This document shows, one piece after another, positions 52,602 to 63,800 of a DNA stretch of 64,000 bases. The notes beneath the pieces are model-generated. The model had not been told where the DNA came from. It did not search any database and saw only the letters and a program-made list of their open reading frames with translations. Positions within the stretch are counted from its first letter, which is position 1; each line of letters begins with the position of its first letter. Both the position numbers and the translations under genes were made by a program. The stretch comes from Melanopsichium pennsylvanicum (Eukaryota; Basidiomycota; Ustilaginomycetes; Ustilaginales). Location: contig OAPG01000012.1 in the NCBI GenBank assembly GCA_900208305.1, positions 248,001-312,000 on the forward strand. Direction: 5' to 3'.

Positions 52602-53535
52602 GGCGAGATTACTGAAAGAAAAGTCAAACGAAAAATACACATCCACTATGCATATATACATAAGATATCAGCATCAGCATCTGCACTACATCTACATCTA
52701 CATCTCATCGCATTTTACAGTAGACTCATTCTTCAGATCACAAGTTCTCACTCTCACATTGCTGTTCGCCAAGTACAAAAAAAAGCATTCGAGAAGTTGA
52801 CAAGGTTTGGTGATCATGATCAGAGCTCGACTCAGTATGCGTGCGGATGAGACTTATTGAGAAGTTTCAAGCCGATCAGAAGTGTGTGATTCTGTCATAA
52901 CAGGTCAGTGGTCGGTGGGGTATCAATTCTATCATGAGGGTTCAAAGTGGATTGATTCAGTTCAGGTTCGTATTTACAAATGCTTTCTAGAAGGATATCG
53001 ATTTAACACATTCAAAATTTCTCGTATTATCAGCGTTTGAGTAGTGTTTGAATTTTCATCGGTTGCTGCACCCACTGGACAAAGGAAAAAAAAAGTTGAC
53101 ACACCGCTCGGCTCGGCTGCAGCGGCGACAGTCTGTGAGTAGCTCTTGAAATTTTTTCATGTTTGGTCTGCCAACTTAGAAGTACACGGTAAAAAAAAGT
53201 TGGATTTCTTGTCGGAAATTTTGGACTCGCAACGAGATGATGCACTGTATAGTTTTGCTTTCTGGCCATGACTTATGTTGGCCACCATCATATCTCTCAC
53301 AAAATTCATCTCGACTCTTGCGACCGTGTCTAATACCTTTCTCGCATCTCACGTTCGCTCGGTTCACAAGAATTCATACGGATATCTCATTCTGTTCAAT
53401 CTCGAACATCCGACCTGCCGAGTCAAAGGCGTTTCACCTCTCTCTCGCCTCTTGATTCGGAAGCTTCCAGTCGATCGATTTCACGTCTCGCTTTCGATTG
53501 TTCTTTCATACTGTTCAAAAAGGTTTTAGCTTAAC
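52602..53535. other. Intergenic region CDC6/PNO1
   Basis: About 930 bases. It contains CATCTA repeats (52674-52706) and one partial dispersed-element word TTTACAGTAGACT (52714-52726). No gene was seen. Confidence 0.55.
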
Positions 53536-54528
53536 ATGGTCGCAAGCTCAAGAAGCAAGCAACGCCAGCAAGAGGCATCTGCCTCGTCGAGCAGCGGAGC
53601 CAACAATGTGAAAAAGATAACCACGGGTTCTGCCAAATCTGGCTTCGTCGGCAACAACTCCAAAAACGCACTCGCCACCAATGACGCTGATGGTGGTGAC
53701 GACGTGGCGCTGAAGCACAATAAGCCATTTGGTATGGAAGACTCGGACGATGATGATGTAGATTTTGGGGATGAAGCGTTTCAAACTACCGGCTCTGGTG
53801 GTGGCGGTGCTATGGAAGAAGACGACGATGATGATCATCTCATGATCGGCGACAATTCAACCACATCTGTCCCAATATCTACCTCTGCACATACCAAATC
53901 TTCTTCTTCTGGCGCTAAACCATCTTTCAAACCGCTCTCGGAATCAGCAGCAGCAGCAGCATCGTCACTTACAGCTGTAGCTAAAGGTCAATTGCGAAAA
54001 ATTCCCATCCCACCTCACCGACTTACACCTTTGAAGAACGATTGGCACAAGATTTATACGCCTCTAGTGGAAATGGTTGGACTTCAAGTAAGAATGAATG
54101 TTCAAAAAAAATGTGTCGAATTAAAATCGTCGCGTTTCACCTCTGAACAAGCTTCACTTCAAAAAGGAGCTGATTTCGTAAAAGCGTTCAGTCTCGGATT
54201 TGAAGCAGATGATGCAATTGCATTGTTACGAATGGACGATTTATTCGTTGATACATTTGAAATAAAGGATGTGAAGACTTTGCAAGGGGATAATTTGAGT
54301 CGAGCGATTGGTAGAATTGCAGGTAAGGATGGTAGAACTAGATTTGCGATTGAGAATGCGAGTAGGACTAGGTTAGTGATTGCGGATACCAAGATTCATA
54401 TTTTGGGTAATTTTGGTAATATTAAAATTGCGAGGGATGCTGTGGTAGCTTTGATTAGGGGATCGCCTCCTGGAAAAGTTTATGCTAATTTGAAGACAAT
54501 AGGTGCTAGACAGCGTCAGAGGGCTTAA
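53536..54528 (+). CDS. PNO1: Pre-rRNA processing KH protein Pno1/Dim2
   Basis: A 330-residue ribosome biogenesis factor that binds the 3' end of pre-18S rRNA and recruits the Dim1 methylase and the Nob1 nuclease in the 90S/pre-40S particle. Residues 1 to about 150 are low-complexity with acidic clusters (DSDDDDVDFGDE). The conserved part starts near LRKIPIPPHRLTPLKNDWHK, followed by LVEMVGLQVRMNVQKKCVEL. A KH fold includes LQGDNLSRAIGRIAGKDGRT (GxxG-type loop) and HILGNFGNIKIARDAVVALI. The end GSPPGKVYANLKTIGARQRQ is diagnostic. Codons in the conserved half are more AT-rich than in neighbouring genes. Intronless. Confidence 0.95.
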   Translation: MVASSRSKQRQQEASASSSSGANNVKKITTGSAKSGFVGNNSKNALATNDADGGDDVALKHNKPFGMEDSDDDDVDFGDEAFQTTGSGGGGAMEEDDDDDHLMIGDNSTTSVPISTSAHTKSSSSGAKPSFKPLSESAAAAASSLTAVAKGQLRKIPIPPHRLTPLKNDWHKIYTPLVEMVGLQVRMNVQKKCVELKSSRFTSEQASLQKGADFVKAFSLGFEADDAIALLRMDDLFVDTFEIKDVKTLQGDNLSRAIGRIAGKDGRTRFAIENASRTRLVIADTKIHILGNFGNIKIARDAVVALIRGSPPGKVYANLKTIGARQRQRA

Positions 54529-55627
54529 AAAAAACCCCCCCAATTTCTTAAATCTCTATTTTCTTTAACTCAAACTGTATTCAAATCCTATCGAGGTTTC
54601 CCACTGTTTTGTTTCTACTTCTCACACAATTTCCTATTCTTTGTTATAATGCAACCATGTTTCTCCAATCAAAAGAAATGCTTCCCCTCAAGAACCTTTC
54701 TATCTCGTGTGTGTGTGTGTCAACTAATATGCATGTTTGGTCAATTGGCAAACTCATCTCATCTGCTTCACGGGAAAAAAAAAAAAAAAAAAAAAAAACT
54801 TGACAACTTTAGCACCATGTTTGACTTTGTGTCATGATTTGTTCTGCATCTCGAACCAAAAAAAAAAATCCCCTTTTTTTCTCAGTCCAAAAAGTAGGCT
54901 ATGACCACCATTGCCATGTTGTGTGCGTGAAGCCAAATTCGGAAACGAAAACACGCAAGATTCAAACAAAACAACAAAACGAGGTGTGTACGTCAAGTTT
55001 TACTTGCAAGTGAGAAACAAATGGTGGTAAATCTTATCATCTTATGGTGACAAGATCGTGTGTGTGAGAAAAAAACAGAACAAAAGTGATGCGTGTGTGG
55101 GTGGGGGTGGGGTGGGGTGGGGTGAGGTGATCAACGCCCTTTGTTGTCATACTTCGTACATATGCGGTGGCGTTTGTGTGAGTTGAATAGATGATAGATA
55201 GGCTAGGCGACAGCGAAGTAGCGTATTTTGAGAGAGACAAGCCGTCAAAAAGGTGGTGATTGTGGTGACCCAACAATAGAGGGAAGGAAAAGAACAAATA
55301 TGGACAAAAATCGAAGAAAAGGGGCGATATGGTACAACGGCATCACAACCAAATAAAAACCAAGACACAAACGTAAACGTACAGTGACAGCAAGCAAAGC
55401 AAGCTGAGCCGTAATGTTGGGCCAATCACAGCTTCGTATGACGACCTGATTACTCCATGTCGCGCCTTTCAAGGCAATTATGAAAGCCTGGATCATTTCC
55501 AAGGCCATTTGCCCACCTAAGCTAAGCACCGCCTACTACATCATACCCACAGAGTGTGCTCAAGGGGGAGATGATCTTTTGCTTTTTGGGGGGGGGGGGT
55601 ATGAGTGTGTCAAGCTGCAGGCGCTTC
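54529..55627. other. Convergent intergenic region PNO1/PAB1
   Basis: 3' flanks rich in homopolymers: A tract 54776-54799, short A/T runs near 54860, GGGGT repeats 55096-55125 and a G run 55589-55598. No gene was seen. Confidence 0.6.
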
Positions 55628-57577
55628 TTAAGCCTCAGTCTTGAGAGCTTCGGCCTCAGCCTCAGCCTCGGGAGCGACAGGATCGTTCTGCTGGTACTCC
55701 TTAAGAACCTCGAGAGCCTCGTTGACTTTGGCGTCCAGAGCCTCGCTCTCTTCGAGAAGATGGAGGAGCTCAGTGACGGGGAGCTCGAGGATCATACCAG
55801 TGAGCTTGCCGGCGAGCTCAGGCTGGCCGGCAGCGACCTTGGGGTAGATGGCCTCACCGAGCATCTGCTTCTGCTCCTCGGGGCTAGCCTTGGCAAGCGC
55901 AGCTGCGGTCAAGATACCGGGCTGACCCTCACCCTGAGGGCGACCGGCGGGACGAGCACCAGTGGCACGGGGCATGGGCTGGCCAGGGATGGGCTGACCA
56001 GCGGGGCGGGGAGCGCCGTTGACACCAGCAGGGGGGCGAGCACCGGCAAGGGGAGCGGGGCCACCGGCAGCGTTGGCAGCACCACGAGGGGGACGAGCGG
56101 GGCGGTAACCCTGGGGCATCATACCTGCAGGGAATTGACCGGGCTGTCCGTAAGGAGCCATAGGCATACCCTGGGGCATCATGCCGCCAGGGGCGTAACG
56201 GGGACGGGGAACCATGCCACCGGGCTGGCCGGGGAAAGCACCAGGCTGAGGGTAGTACATGCCAGGGCCGGGGTAACCCATACCCTGAGCGGCAGCCTGC
56301 TGCTGGAGACGGAGCTGGTTGCGCTGCATGATCTGTGCCTCGAGCTGCTGGCGACGCACATCCTTGCGCTGGGCGAGGGCGACGTAGAGAGGACGGTTGT
56401 CGAGCATCTTGCCGTTCATCTCCGATACAGCCTTGTTGGCCTCCTCGGGGGCGGAGTAGCAGACAAAACCGAAGCCACGCGAGACACCAGAGGGAGCACG
56501 CATGATTTTGCACGAGGTGATGGTGCCGAAGGGGGCAAACTCGTCACGGAGGCGCTCGTCATCGTAGGACTCTGGGATGTTCTTGAGGTAGAGGTTGACA
56601 CCCTGGAACTTGGCGAGCTTCTCATTCTTGGCGGCCTCGTAGGAGCGGCGGAGCTCCTCCTCGCGCTCGCTCTTCTTCTGAGCACGGGCAACAAACAGCT
56701 TCTGACCCTTGAAGTCCGAGTCGTGGAGCTCGTCGACGGCGGTCTGGGCCTCGTCATGGTTCTCGAAGTTGATGAAGCCGAAGCCCTTGGACTTGCCGTC
56801 TTCGTCACGCTGGAGAACGCAAGAGGTGATGCTGCCGTACTTGGTGAAGAGCTTCTCAAACTCGTCGTCGGTCACCTCGGGGTCGACGTTCTTGCAGTAG
56901 ACGTTGGTGAACCTGGCACGCGACTCCTCGATCTTGGCCTGGCGCTCCTTGCGGGGGATATGGTGGCCAACGTAGACCTTCTTGTCGTTCAAAAGCATTC
57001 CGTTGACGTGCTTGATGGCGGCCTCGGCAGCCTCTGCGGTCTCGTAGTGAACGAAACCGTAGCCGAGAGAGCCAGTCTCGTTGGTGGCGACCTTGCAGGA
57101 GAGGATGTTGCCAAAGGCGGCAAAAGTGTCGTGAAGGGCCTTGTTGTCGATACCGGAGTCAAGGTTCTTGATAAAGATGTTGCCCTGACCGGTTCGTCGG
57201 AGGGCGGGGTCACGCTGGGACCACATGATACGACAAGGACGGTTGCGAATGAGGGAATAGTTGAGCTGCTCCATGGCGCGCTCACCGTCTGCGGTGTTGA
57301 GGAAGTTGACGTAGGCGTAGCCGAGGGAGCGACGGGTGACGGCGTCACGGCAGACACGGATGCTGGCGACGGGACCAATCATGCTGAAGATCTCAAAGAG
57401 CATGGCCTCGGTGACGGAGGCGTCGAGCTCACCGACGTAGAGGGAGGTATTGTTGGCGACATCGGCATTGTTGCGCTGCTCAGCGTTGCCAGCAGCCGGC
57501 TGCTCGGCGTTGGGAGCGGGGTTGGAGGCAGGGACGGCCTCGACGGGGGCGGCGACGGGGGATTCGGTGGACGACAT
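55628..57577 (-). CDS. PAB1: Poly(A)-binding protein
   Basis: A 649-residue cytoplasmic poly(A)-binding protein controlling mRNA stability and translation. Four RRMs lie in tandem: NTSLYVGELDASVTEAMLFE (RRM1, about 42-122), GNIFIKNLDSGIDNKALHDT (RRM2), FTNVYCKNVDPEVTDDEFEK (RRM3) and VNLYLKNIPESYDDERLRDE (RRM4, to about 410). A Pro/Gly/Met/Gln-rich linker (about 430-555) follows. The C-terminal MLLE domain carries KLTGMILELPVTELLHLLEE, the peptide-binding signature for PAM2 partners. The C-terminal end is acidic (EAEAEAEA). Codon choice is strongly biased to C-ending codons, as expected for high expression. Intronless coding region. Confidence 0.96.
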   Translation of the reverse strand: MSSTESPVAAPVEAVPASNPAPNAEQPAAGNAEQRNNADVANNTSLYVGELDASVTEAMLFEIFSMIGPVASIRVCRDAVTRRSLGYAYVNFLNTADGERAMEQLNYSLIRNRPCRIMWSQRDPALRRTGQGNIFIKNLDSGIDNKALHDTFAAFGNILSCKVATNETGSLGYGFVHYETAEAAEAAIKHVNGMLLNDKKVYVGHHIPRKERQAKIEESRARFTNVYCKNVDPEVTDDEFEKLFTKYGSITSCVLQRDEDGKSKGFGFINFENHDEAQTAVDELHDSDFKGQKLFVARAQKKSEREEELRRSYEAAKNEKLAKFQGVNLYLKNIPESYDDERLRDEFAPFGTITSCKIMRAPSGVSRGFGFVCYSAPEEANKAVSEMNGKMLDNRPLYVALAQRKDVRRQQLEAQIMQRNQLRLQQQAAAQGMGYPGPGMYYPQPGAFPGQPGGMVPRPRYAPGGMMPQGMPMAPYGQPGQFPAGMMPQGYRPARPPRGAANAAGGPAPLAGARPPAGVNGAPRPAGQPIPGQPMPRATGARPAGRPQGEGQPGILTAAALAKASPEEQKQMLGEAIYPKVAAGQPELAGKLTGMILELPVTELLHLLEESEALDAKVNEALEVLKEYQQNDPVAPEAEAEAEALKTEA

Positions 57578-57720
57578 GGTTTCGAGGAGGGAGATTTGGG
57601 ATTTTTTTCCTTGAAAGAAGAAAGGTAAAAGAAGAAAAAGTGAAGGAAGAAGAAGAAGAAAGAAAGGGTACGAAGGAACTCTTTCTGGTGATAAATAAAG
57701 GACGGACGTGGTGGAGAGGC
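57578..57720 (-). promoter_or_regulatory. Pyrimidine-rich leader upstream of PAB1
   Basis: On the coding strand the roughly 140 bases before the PAB1 ATG are rich in TTC/CTT runs, with one short oligo(A) tract (57601-57608). Oligo(A) in PABP leaders serves autoregulation in other organisms; here it is only about seven A and may be incidental. Confidence 0.35.
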
Positions 57721-59415
57721 AAGAAGGAGAGGGGATGGGTCAGCATAAAGAAAATTCTTGTATACGAGCGAGAAGAGCGAGGAGGAAGGATTGCAAGTCG
57801 CTCGTGTGAAATCGATAGGATTGGTCGAAGAGGGTGGTTGACATGTGGGCAAGAGCGAGGCTGCGGATGCTCGCTAGCTTATTCTTGGCAGACAGTGGTA
57901 GCACGGATTGCAATGGATGACGGGCAGTAAATGCGGCCACCCGATTCAGGCAAACCTGTTGGACAACCAACATTGTAGTCTGTCTACGATGCGATGAAAA
58001 ATTCCTAAGCGGGTCGCCGAGAGTGTTTCAAAGGGCTTGGCTAGGGGACTTGGTCGTGGTGGTCGTCATCGCTATGCAGTCCACGGTAAAGAGCTTTGTG
58101 ATTGTTGCGGTGCCATGATTGTTATTCGGAATCGTCGCGGCCGGCGGTTGGTCTGTGTATAGTCTGGGGACATTGCTCGTCCTAAATCCTTCCATAGGGT
58201 TGTCAAACTGATTGCAACGCTGGATGACATGCTTACCTTTGATATGTAGTGGGGTTTTTTGGTTTTTCTTTTTGAGTTTGTACGAGGACTGTCAACAAGG
58301 AGTCGATGGAACCTCGAGGTTTTTTTTTTAAGAAGGTGAGATGGTGTTTTTGGATTTTTAAGAAAAGTTTTTTGGGAGAAGGTAGGAAAGCAAGATGGCG
58401 AGCAGAAACTTGATAAATGGCAGTCGAACCATCCACGTCGGTGTGTCCACTCACTCGATTCTGCAGTCAGCCATACAGTAAATCAACTGCGTTGACCGTG
58501 TTTAACCCTTTCTCAACCTTCCTGAGGTTCTTTCACTGCGTAGCAAATTTTCAACTTTTCAACACGCAAAAAAGAAGAAAAAAAAAACAAAAACAAAAAA
58601 AAAACAAAAACAAAAAAAAGCTTAGTTTGCAACTAATCAACTAAGTTAGCCACGCGTGACCATAGTCTTCCACTAGAAAGAAAACCTTTGATTTTGTATT
58701 CAATCCCAAGTTAGAAGGTATACAGTTTTTGTAGTCCTACTCTTCCTATTCAAACTCATCCACCAAAATTTTGTACTCAACTTAGTCACCTTTGGCGTTC
58801 ACACTACAATTATACTGTAAATCACGAATAATATTCACAAAGCATGCTTGCAACTCCCAAACTGTATCGGGAGGGCACTGCCGATTCTGCTCCCAAAACG
58901 TGATACGAGTTAGCCAAGCAATGTGAATCATCATAGAAGCTGTCATGGTCGCTGTAACATACATTTCAAAATTATTCAGTGCTATTCAGTGTCCACAAAC
59001 AAGCAGCGCTACAAGCTTGTGTCGCACAGCTGACCAACATGAGCACAATACTGCATGGAACTCGAACTCGGGAGCAATAAAAGTGGTGAGGCTTGGAGAT
59101 TGTAGGCATGCAAGCAAGCAAGCAAGCAAGATACTTGTAAATAGTACAGATATACAAACGACGAGGGGAAACACCCACGATACAACGCGAGCTTCGCCGT
59201 CTTAAATGAAATTGTGCAAGGCAGAGTGCGATGTTGCTGGAAGTTTTGTTAAGTGCGCCACGCTTTTTCAGAATGGATTTTGCAGTTGAAAGGTTTGCGG
59301 ATTCGAATCGGACAGTGGTACTTATCTGTTCGACGAGACAGAAAGAGGCTCTGGTCTCAACTCTATGCGTCCAAGAAGCCGATTTGATGAGTTCGTGAGG
59401 AGCGAAAGTCCATGT
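57578..59415. other. Intergenic region upstream of PAB1
   Basis: About 1.8 kb. Besides the leader, it contains partial dispersed-element words at 58473-58484 and 58809-58825, A-rich AAAAC repeats (58569-58618) and a GCAA repeat (59109-59130). No gene or RNA was recognised. Confidence 0.55.
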
Positions 59416-60165
59416 TTAGTTGGTCGATTGCACAACACCGACCTCAGCAGCACGAAGCAGACGGTCCTTGATCTTGTAGCCAACCTTGCTGCACTCGAGA
59501 ACCGTACCAGGCTCCTTGCCAGGCACGGGTGCTTGGTACAACGCCTCGTGCTCCTTAGGGTCGAACTTCTCGCCAGTCGGATCAAATTGAACAATGCCGT
59601 GCGTGCGCAGCATGTCGAGCAAAGACTTTGATGTCAACTCAACACCAGAGTAAAGATCGGCGATCACACGGCGTGGATCCTTGATGTCGAGCTCCTTGGG
59701 CGTAGTGCGGAGCTCCTCTGGCACCGACTTGAGCGCCAAGCCTAGAATATCGATCGAGCTCGTCAAATCCTTGGCGAGCTTAGTGATGGCAAAGTCGCCG
59801 GCCTGTGCCTTTTCGTCCTTGGACCGTCTCTGAAGATTCTGGTAGTCGGCTTTACCGTAAAGAATCGCCTCTTGCAGCTCTTTGATCTTGGCGTCCTTCT
59901 CCTTGATCTGAGCCTGAAGTGCATCGTCGCCGGCGTTCTTGTCCGTGGCGCCCATGGCCTCACCAGATGCCTTGGTCTCCTCCTCTTTCTTCTGGCTGGC
60001 CGAGTTCAAGACAGTTCGTGCCGTCGAGAATTTCATGGCTCGCGATGCAGGTGCGAAAGCGCGGGGACAAATTGAGGCGAGAGTCGGCTTCGAAGAGCCC
60101 GCAACGGCGGAGCGAGAAGCGGAGCGCAGGGCAAAGCCGAGCTGGCGGGGCATCGAGCTCGACAT
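59416..60165 (-). CDS. MGE1: Mitochondrial GrpE nucleotide exchange factor
   Basis: A 249-residue nucleotide exchange factor for mitochondrial Hsp70 in protein import and folding. The start at 60165 (MSSSMPRQLGFALRSASRSA) gives a basic, hydroxylated presequence of about 45 residues; an in-frame ATG at 60381 lies upstream and lacks such a signal. A long coiled coil (about 80-125, including IKEKDAKIKELQEAILYGKA) and ADYQNLQRRSKDEKAQAGDF match the GrpE dimer. The beta head follows with GIVQFDPTGEKFDPKEHEAL, and KVGYKIKDRLLRAAEVGVV ends the family domain. Length and order are normal. Intronless; the TOP2 gene ends about 0.7 kb upstream on the same strand. Confidence 0.95.
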   Translation of the reverse strand: MSSSMPRQLGFALRSASRSAVAGSSKPTLASICPRAFAPASRAMKFSTARTVLNSASQKKEEETKASGEAMGATDKNAGDDALQAQIKEKDAKIKELQEAILYGKADYQNLQRRSKDEKAQAGDFAITKLAKDLTSSIDILGLALKSVPEELRTTPKELDIKDPRRVIADLYSGVELTSKSLLDMLRTHGIVQFDPTGEKFDPKEHEALYQAPVPGKEPGTVLECSKVGYKIKDRLLRAAEVGVVQSTN

Positions 60166-60872
60166 GATGGGGCTGATTGAAACGGAACGAAACCAAGTTG
60201 CGTGTCCGAAAAGCGAGCGAATGTGTATATGGTGAGTTCGAATGGTAAGAGTGGAGGATGAATGGGATGTCGTTCGTCGATCGACACCCCCGGGCTTCTG
60301 TGCTGAAGCGTAAAATTTACACTGGATTAGTTGGCTCAGGAGGTTGGATGGCACATCGCACCTTACTCTCATACAGTACATTCGAAATCCTTTCTGGCTT
60401 CCACACTATTTTCACCGAGCGTGCGGTATTACCCGATCCTTCACCCTCAATTCACCGGCTGAGCGAATGGCGGGGCAATGCTGCAGAGGTGACTAAAGCT
60501 TCGCATTTACTCTCTATCACGATGAATCGGATCTTCATCACGGTTATTTCCGCTAATCCACCCGATCAAAATCAAAATTAGAGTTGTTAGATTTATTACC
60601 CAAGTCAGCATAATTTGGTGAAAATCAAAACGAGCTCGACGGAGCCAACATTGCGAATCACAAGCGTGTCCCCTGCAGCATCGATGAAAGGCGCATTTGC
60701 GCAAACACAGACTGGCAGCGATACAGAAAACCAACAAACGAGCACGAATATATCACACAAGGCGACATACGCGACACAAAATGTTGCGACTACCCAATCG
60801 AAACCGAAAACAAAAACAGCAAGCCATTATTGGAACGGAGCTAGAATACAACTTCAACCTGCGACAAAATTT
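60166..60872. other. Intergenic region MGE1/TOP2
   Basis: About 700 bases: MGE1 promoter side plus TOP2 3' flank. One partial dispersed-element word (ATACAGTACA, 60371-60380) lies about 205 bases upstream of the MGE1 start. Otherwise nothing was recognised. Confidence 0.55.
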
Positions 60873-63800
60873 TCAATAGTCTTCATCGTCAGAATCATCC
60901 ATCTTGTAAATGGTCTTGCCGGAAGCGATTCGTGCAGAACGGGCAGATTTGCGAGCTGGCGCCGAAGAACCAGGGCTATCGATGGCAAACGAGTCCTCAG
61001 TGTCCGAAGTCAGTGCAGCAGCCGTCTTGCGTCCCAGACCGGCAGCAGCCCTCTTCGCAGCGGGCTTGGCAGCGGGTGCCCTCTTAGTCTTGGGTGCAGC
61101 AATAGTGTCATCCTCCGAATCAGACAGTGAGAAGGCTTTGGGCGCCTCTTCGGCCTTGGTCGCTTTCTTGGGAGCAGCTTTCTTGGCGGCGGGCTTTGCA
61201 GCAGGCTTGCGGAAGAGCGGAGCAAGTTTCTCCTCATTGTCCTTGTCATCGTCGTTGAGATCGACAATCTGAGGAGTCGTCGCGCGAGAAGCAGTCGCAG
61301 ACCCGGAAGCCAAGGCGGTAGCGCGCGCCTTCTTAGCGGCCCCGTTGGTGCTGGTGGTGGTGCCGAGCAATTTGGCCATATCCTCATCGTCCAAAGCATC
61401 AGCAGCGGCACGCTTCCTGACTGGACTAGCGCGTGCAGGGGCGGCAGCCTTTTTCTTGCCGGCAGCAGCGGAAGGCTTGAAATCGTCTTCGGAATCGTCT
61501 CCCAGATCGTCCATAGCATCGTCGCCCTCTTCTTCACCATCTGAATTGAGTGGCTTCTTAAGCACACGTCGTGCAGCAGCGCTGCTCTTGGCAGACGTCT
61601 TCTTGACGGTTGTCTTGCCCTTCTTGACCTTGGTAACAACGTCCTTGAGGCGGCGATCGTCTTCGGCCAGCCACTCTTCCCAAAGCTCGAGGAATTTGGT
61701 GAGATCCTCGTCCCAGAGGTTTTGGACGGTTCGGTTGATGAGGATCTTGAGCTCTTCTTCTTTCGTGTCACGCTCCCGCAGCAGCTTCTCGACCTTCTCC
61801 TTGGTCAGGTTGTAAATGGCCATGTTGAGCAAGTAGTCGTAGTCCGAGTCAGCTGAGATGTCTTCTTCATCGATGGCTTCGTCATCCTCGGGCTCGGCCG
61901 CGATGGCTGCCTTGCCGGTCTTGGGGAAAGGCCGGAAGTCGTGCTTGCGCAAGTCGGCGACAATCTCCGCGCGCTTTCGATTCGAGACCACGAGCTGACG
62001 AGTGATGATCATCTGCACGAAACGGGCCTGGTTGGACAGGCGGTCGTATGCAAGCTTGAGCTGGTCGACGAGGTGCTCCTTGCGCTTCTGATAGTACGAC
62101 AGACGCAATAGGTAGAAGTCCTCGAGAATCTCTTCCGGTGAGGAGTACTTCCTGATCTTGCCGTCCTGGTCGAAGAGCACCATGTTTGTCGTTGAGATCT
62201 GGCACGAAAGCTTGAAGAAGGTCTCGACGCCCTTCTCGGCAATCTCGGCTTGACCTTTGGCAGTGAGCTCGACGATAAAGTTGACCGTAGACTCGGTATG
62301 GTACTCCTTGTAATCCTTGATCGTAGCTGCCACCTTCTCCGAAGAGTTGATGCGCTCCTCCAGGGTCTCCTTGTAGTTGGTGGTCCAGGCACGGATGGGC
62401 AATTCGGTGATCTCGTAGGTCTTTTCGTCGATCTGATTGACCGTTCCGCTGACCTTGAAGCGACCCGGCGCGAACTCTTCGACCTCGCCGGAAAAGCCAC
62501 GGAACCAAGGCTTCATCGGGACGACAGACTCGCCGTTCATCCTACGACGCAGGTTGGCAACAATGTCGTGGGGGTTGTAGTTGGGCACCGAAGTGGACCA
62601 ACCCGTGCCGATACCTTCGGCACCGTTCATGAGAACCTGAGGAGCCACGGGGATGTACCAATGAGGCTCGATCTTTTGGCCATCGTCGTCCAGGTAGTCA
62701 AGAAGCGCGTCGTCTGGCTGGGGGAAGAGAGCGCGAGCAATCTTGGGCAAGGCAGTGAAGATGTATCGTCCCGAGGCAGCATCCTTACCACCAAGCAAAC
62801 GGGTACCGAATTGTCCCCTTGGTTCGAGCAGATTAACGTTGTTACTACCCACAAAGTTCTGAGCCAAGCCGACGATGGTCATGGTGAGGGCTGCGTCACC
62901 GTGGTGATAGGCGGCCTGACCCATGACGTTACCGACCAAAGTGTTGACCTTCAACTCAGCACTGCTCTTGCGCTCAAACATGACGTACATGACCTTTCGC
63001 TGACCGGGCTTGAGACCGTCAACGACGGAAGGAATCGATCGCAAGTTGTCGGCCATCGAGAAGAGGATGAGCTCCTTGTTGATGAAGTCGGCATAAGGGA
63101 TCCTGTCCGTGTTGTGGTCAAGGTAGGTGCCTGGACGGAAGTGTCGGAGCCACTCCTTTCTGTCGTCGGCCTTCTTCTTGTTGAAAGCGAGGTCGATCAG
63201 ATCGCGATCGCCTTCTCGGGTCACGTCGAAGGGCAACTTGTGCTTTTCGAGTGCACGGAAGTATTTCTTGGCGTCCTGAGGGTCGGAAGTACCGAGACCC
63301 TTGTAGTACTTGATGTGCCAGCCTTTGCCACCGTTGTGCGCCTCCCTCCAAGTCTCGTATTCGGGGATGGTGAAGAACTGGAGCTCCTGCTTGCCCTTCC
63401 TGCACTTCACGATGGGAGTGATGAACTCGACAAGGAAACCCGGAATTTTGAGCAATGACGGGTAGAAGTGATCGAGGAAGTTGATGATGAGACCTTTGAT
63501 ATGCGAACCATCGTGATCCTGATCGGTCATGATCATGATACTGCCATAACGCAAGCTGTTGACGTCAAGGTACTGCTTGCCATGCTGCAGACCCAAAATT
63601 TCCTTGATCGCCTTGATTTCGGCGTTCTTCATGATCTGGTCGTGGGATGCTTCGCGGACATTGAGAAGCTTACCACGGAGAGGGAAGACACCATAGTTGT
63701 CCCTACCTACTTCGACAATACCCGCTACAGCGAGCGACTTGGCGGAGTCACCTTCGGTGAGGATGAGGGTGCAATCCTTGGCTTTCCTACCTCCGGCATT

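Noticed and set aside
55641..57628. Very long plus-strand open frame opposite PAB1
   Set aside because: Shadow of the strongly codon-biased PAB1 gene; no independent domain. The same applies to long frames opposite TOP2, APM1 and H1.
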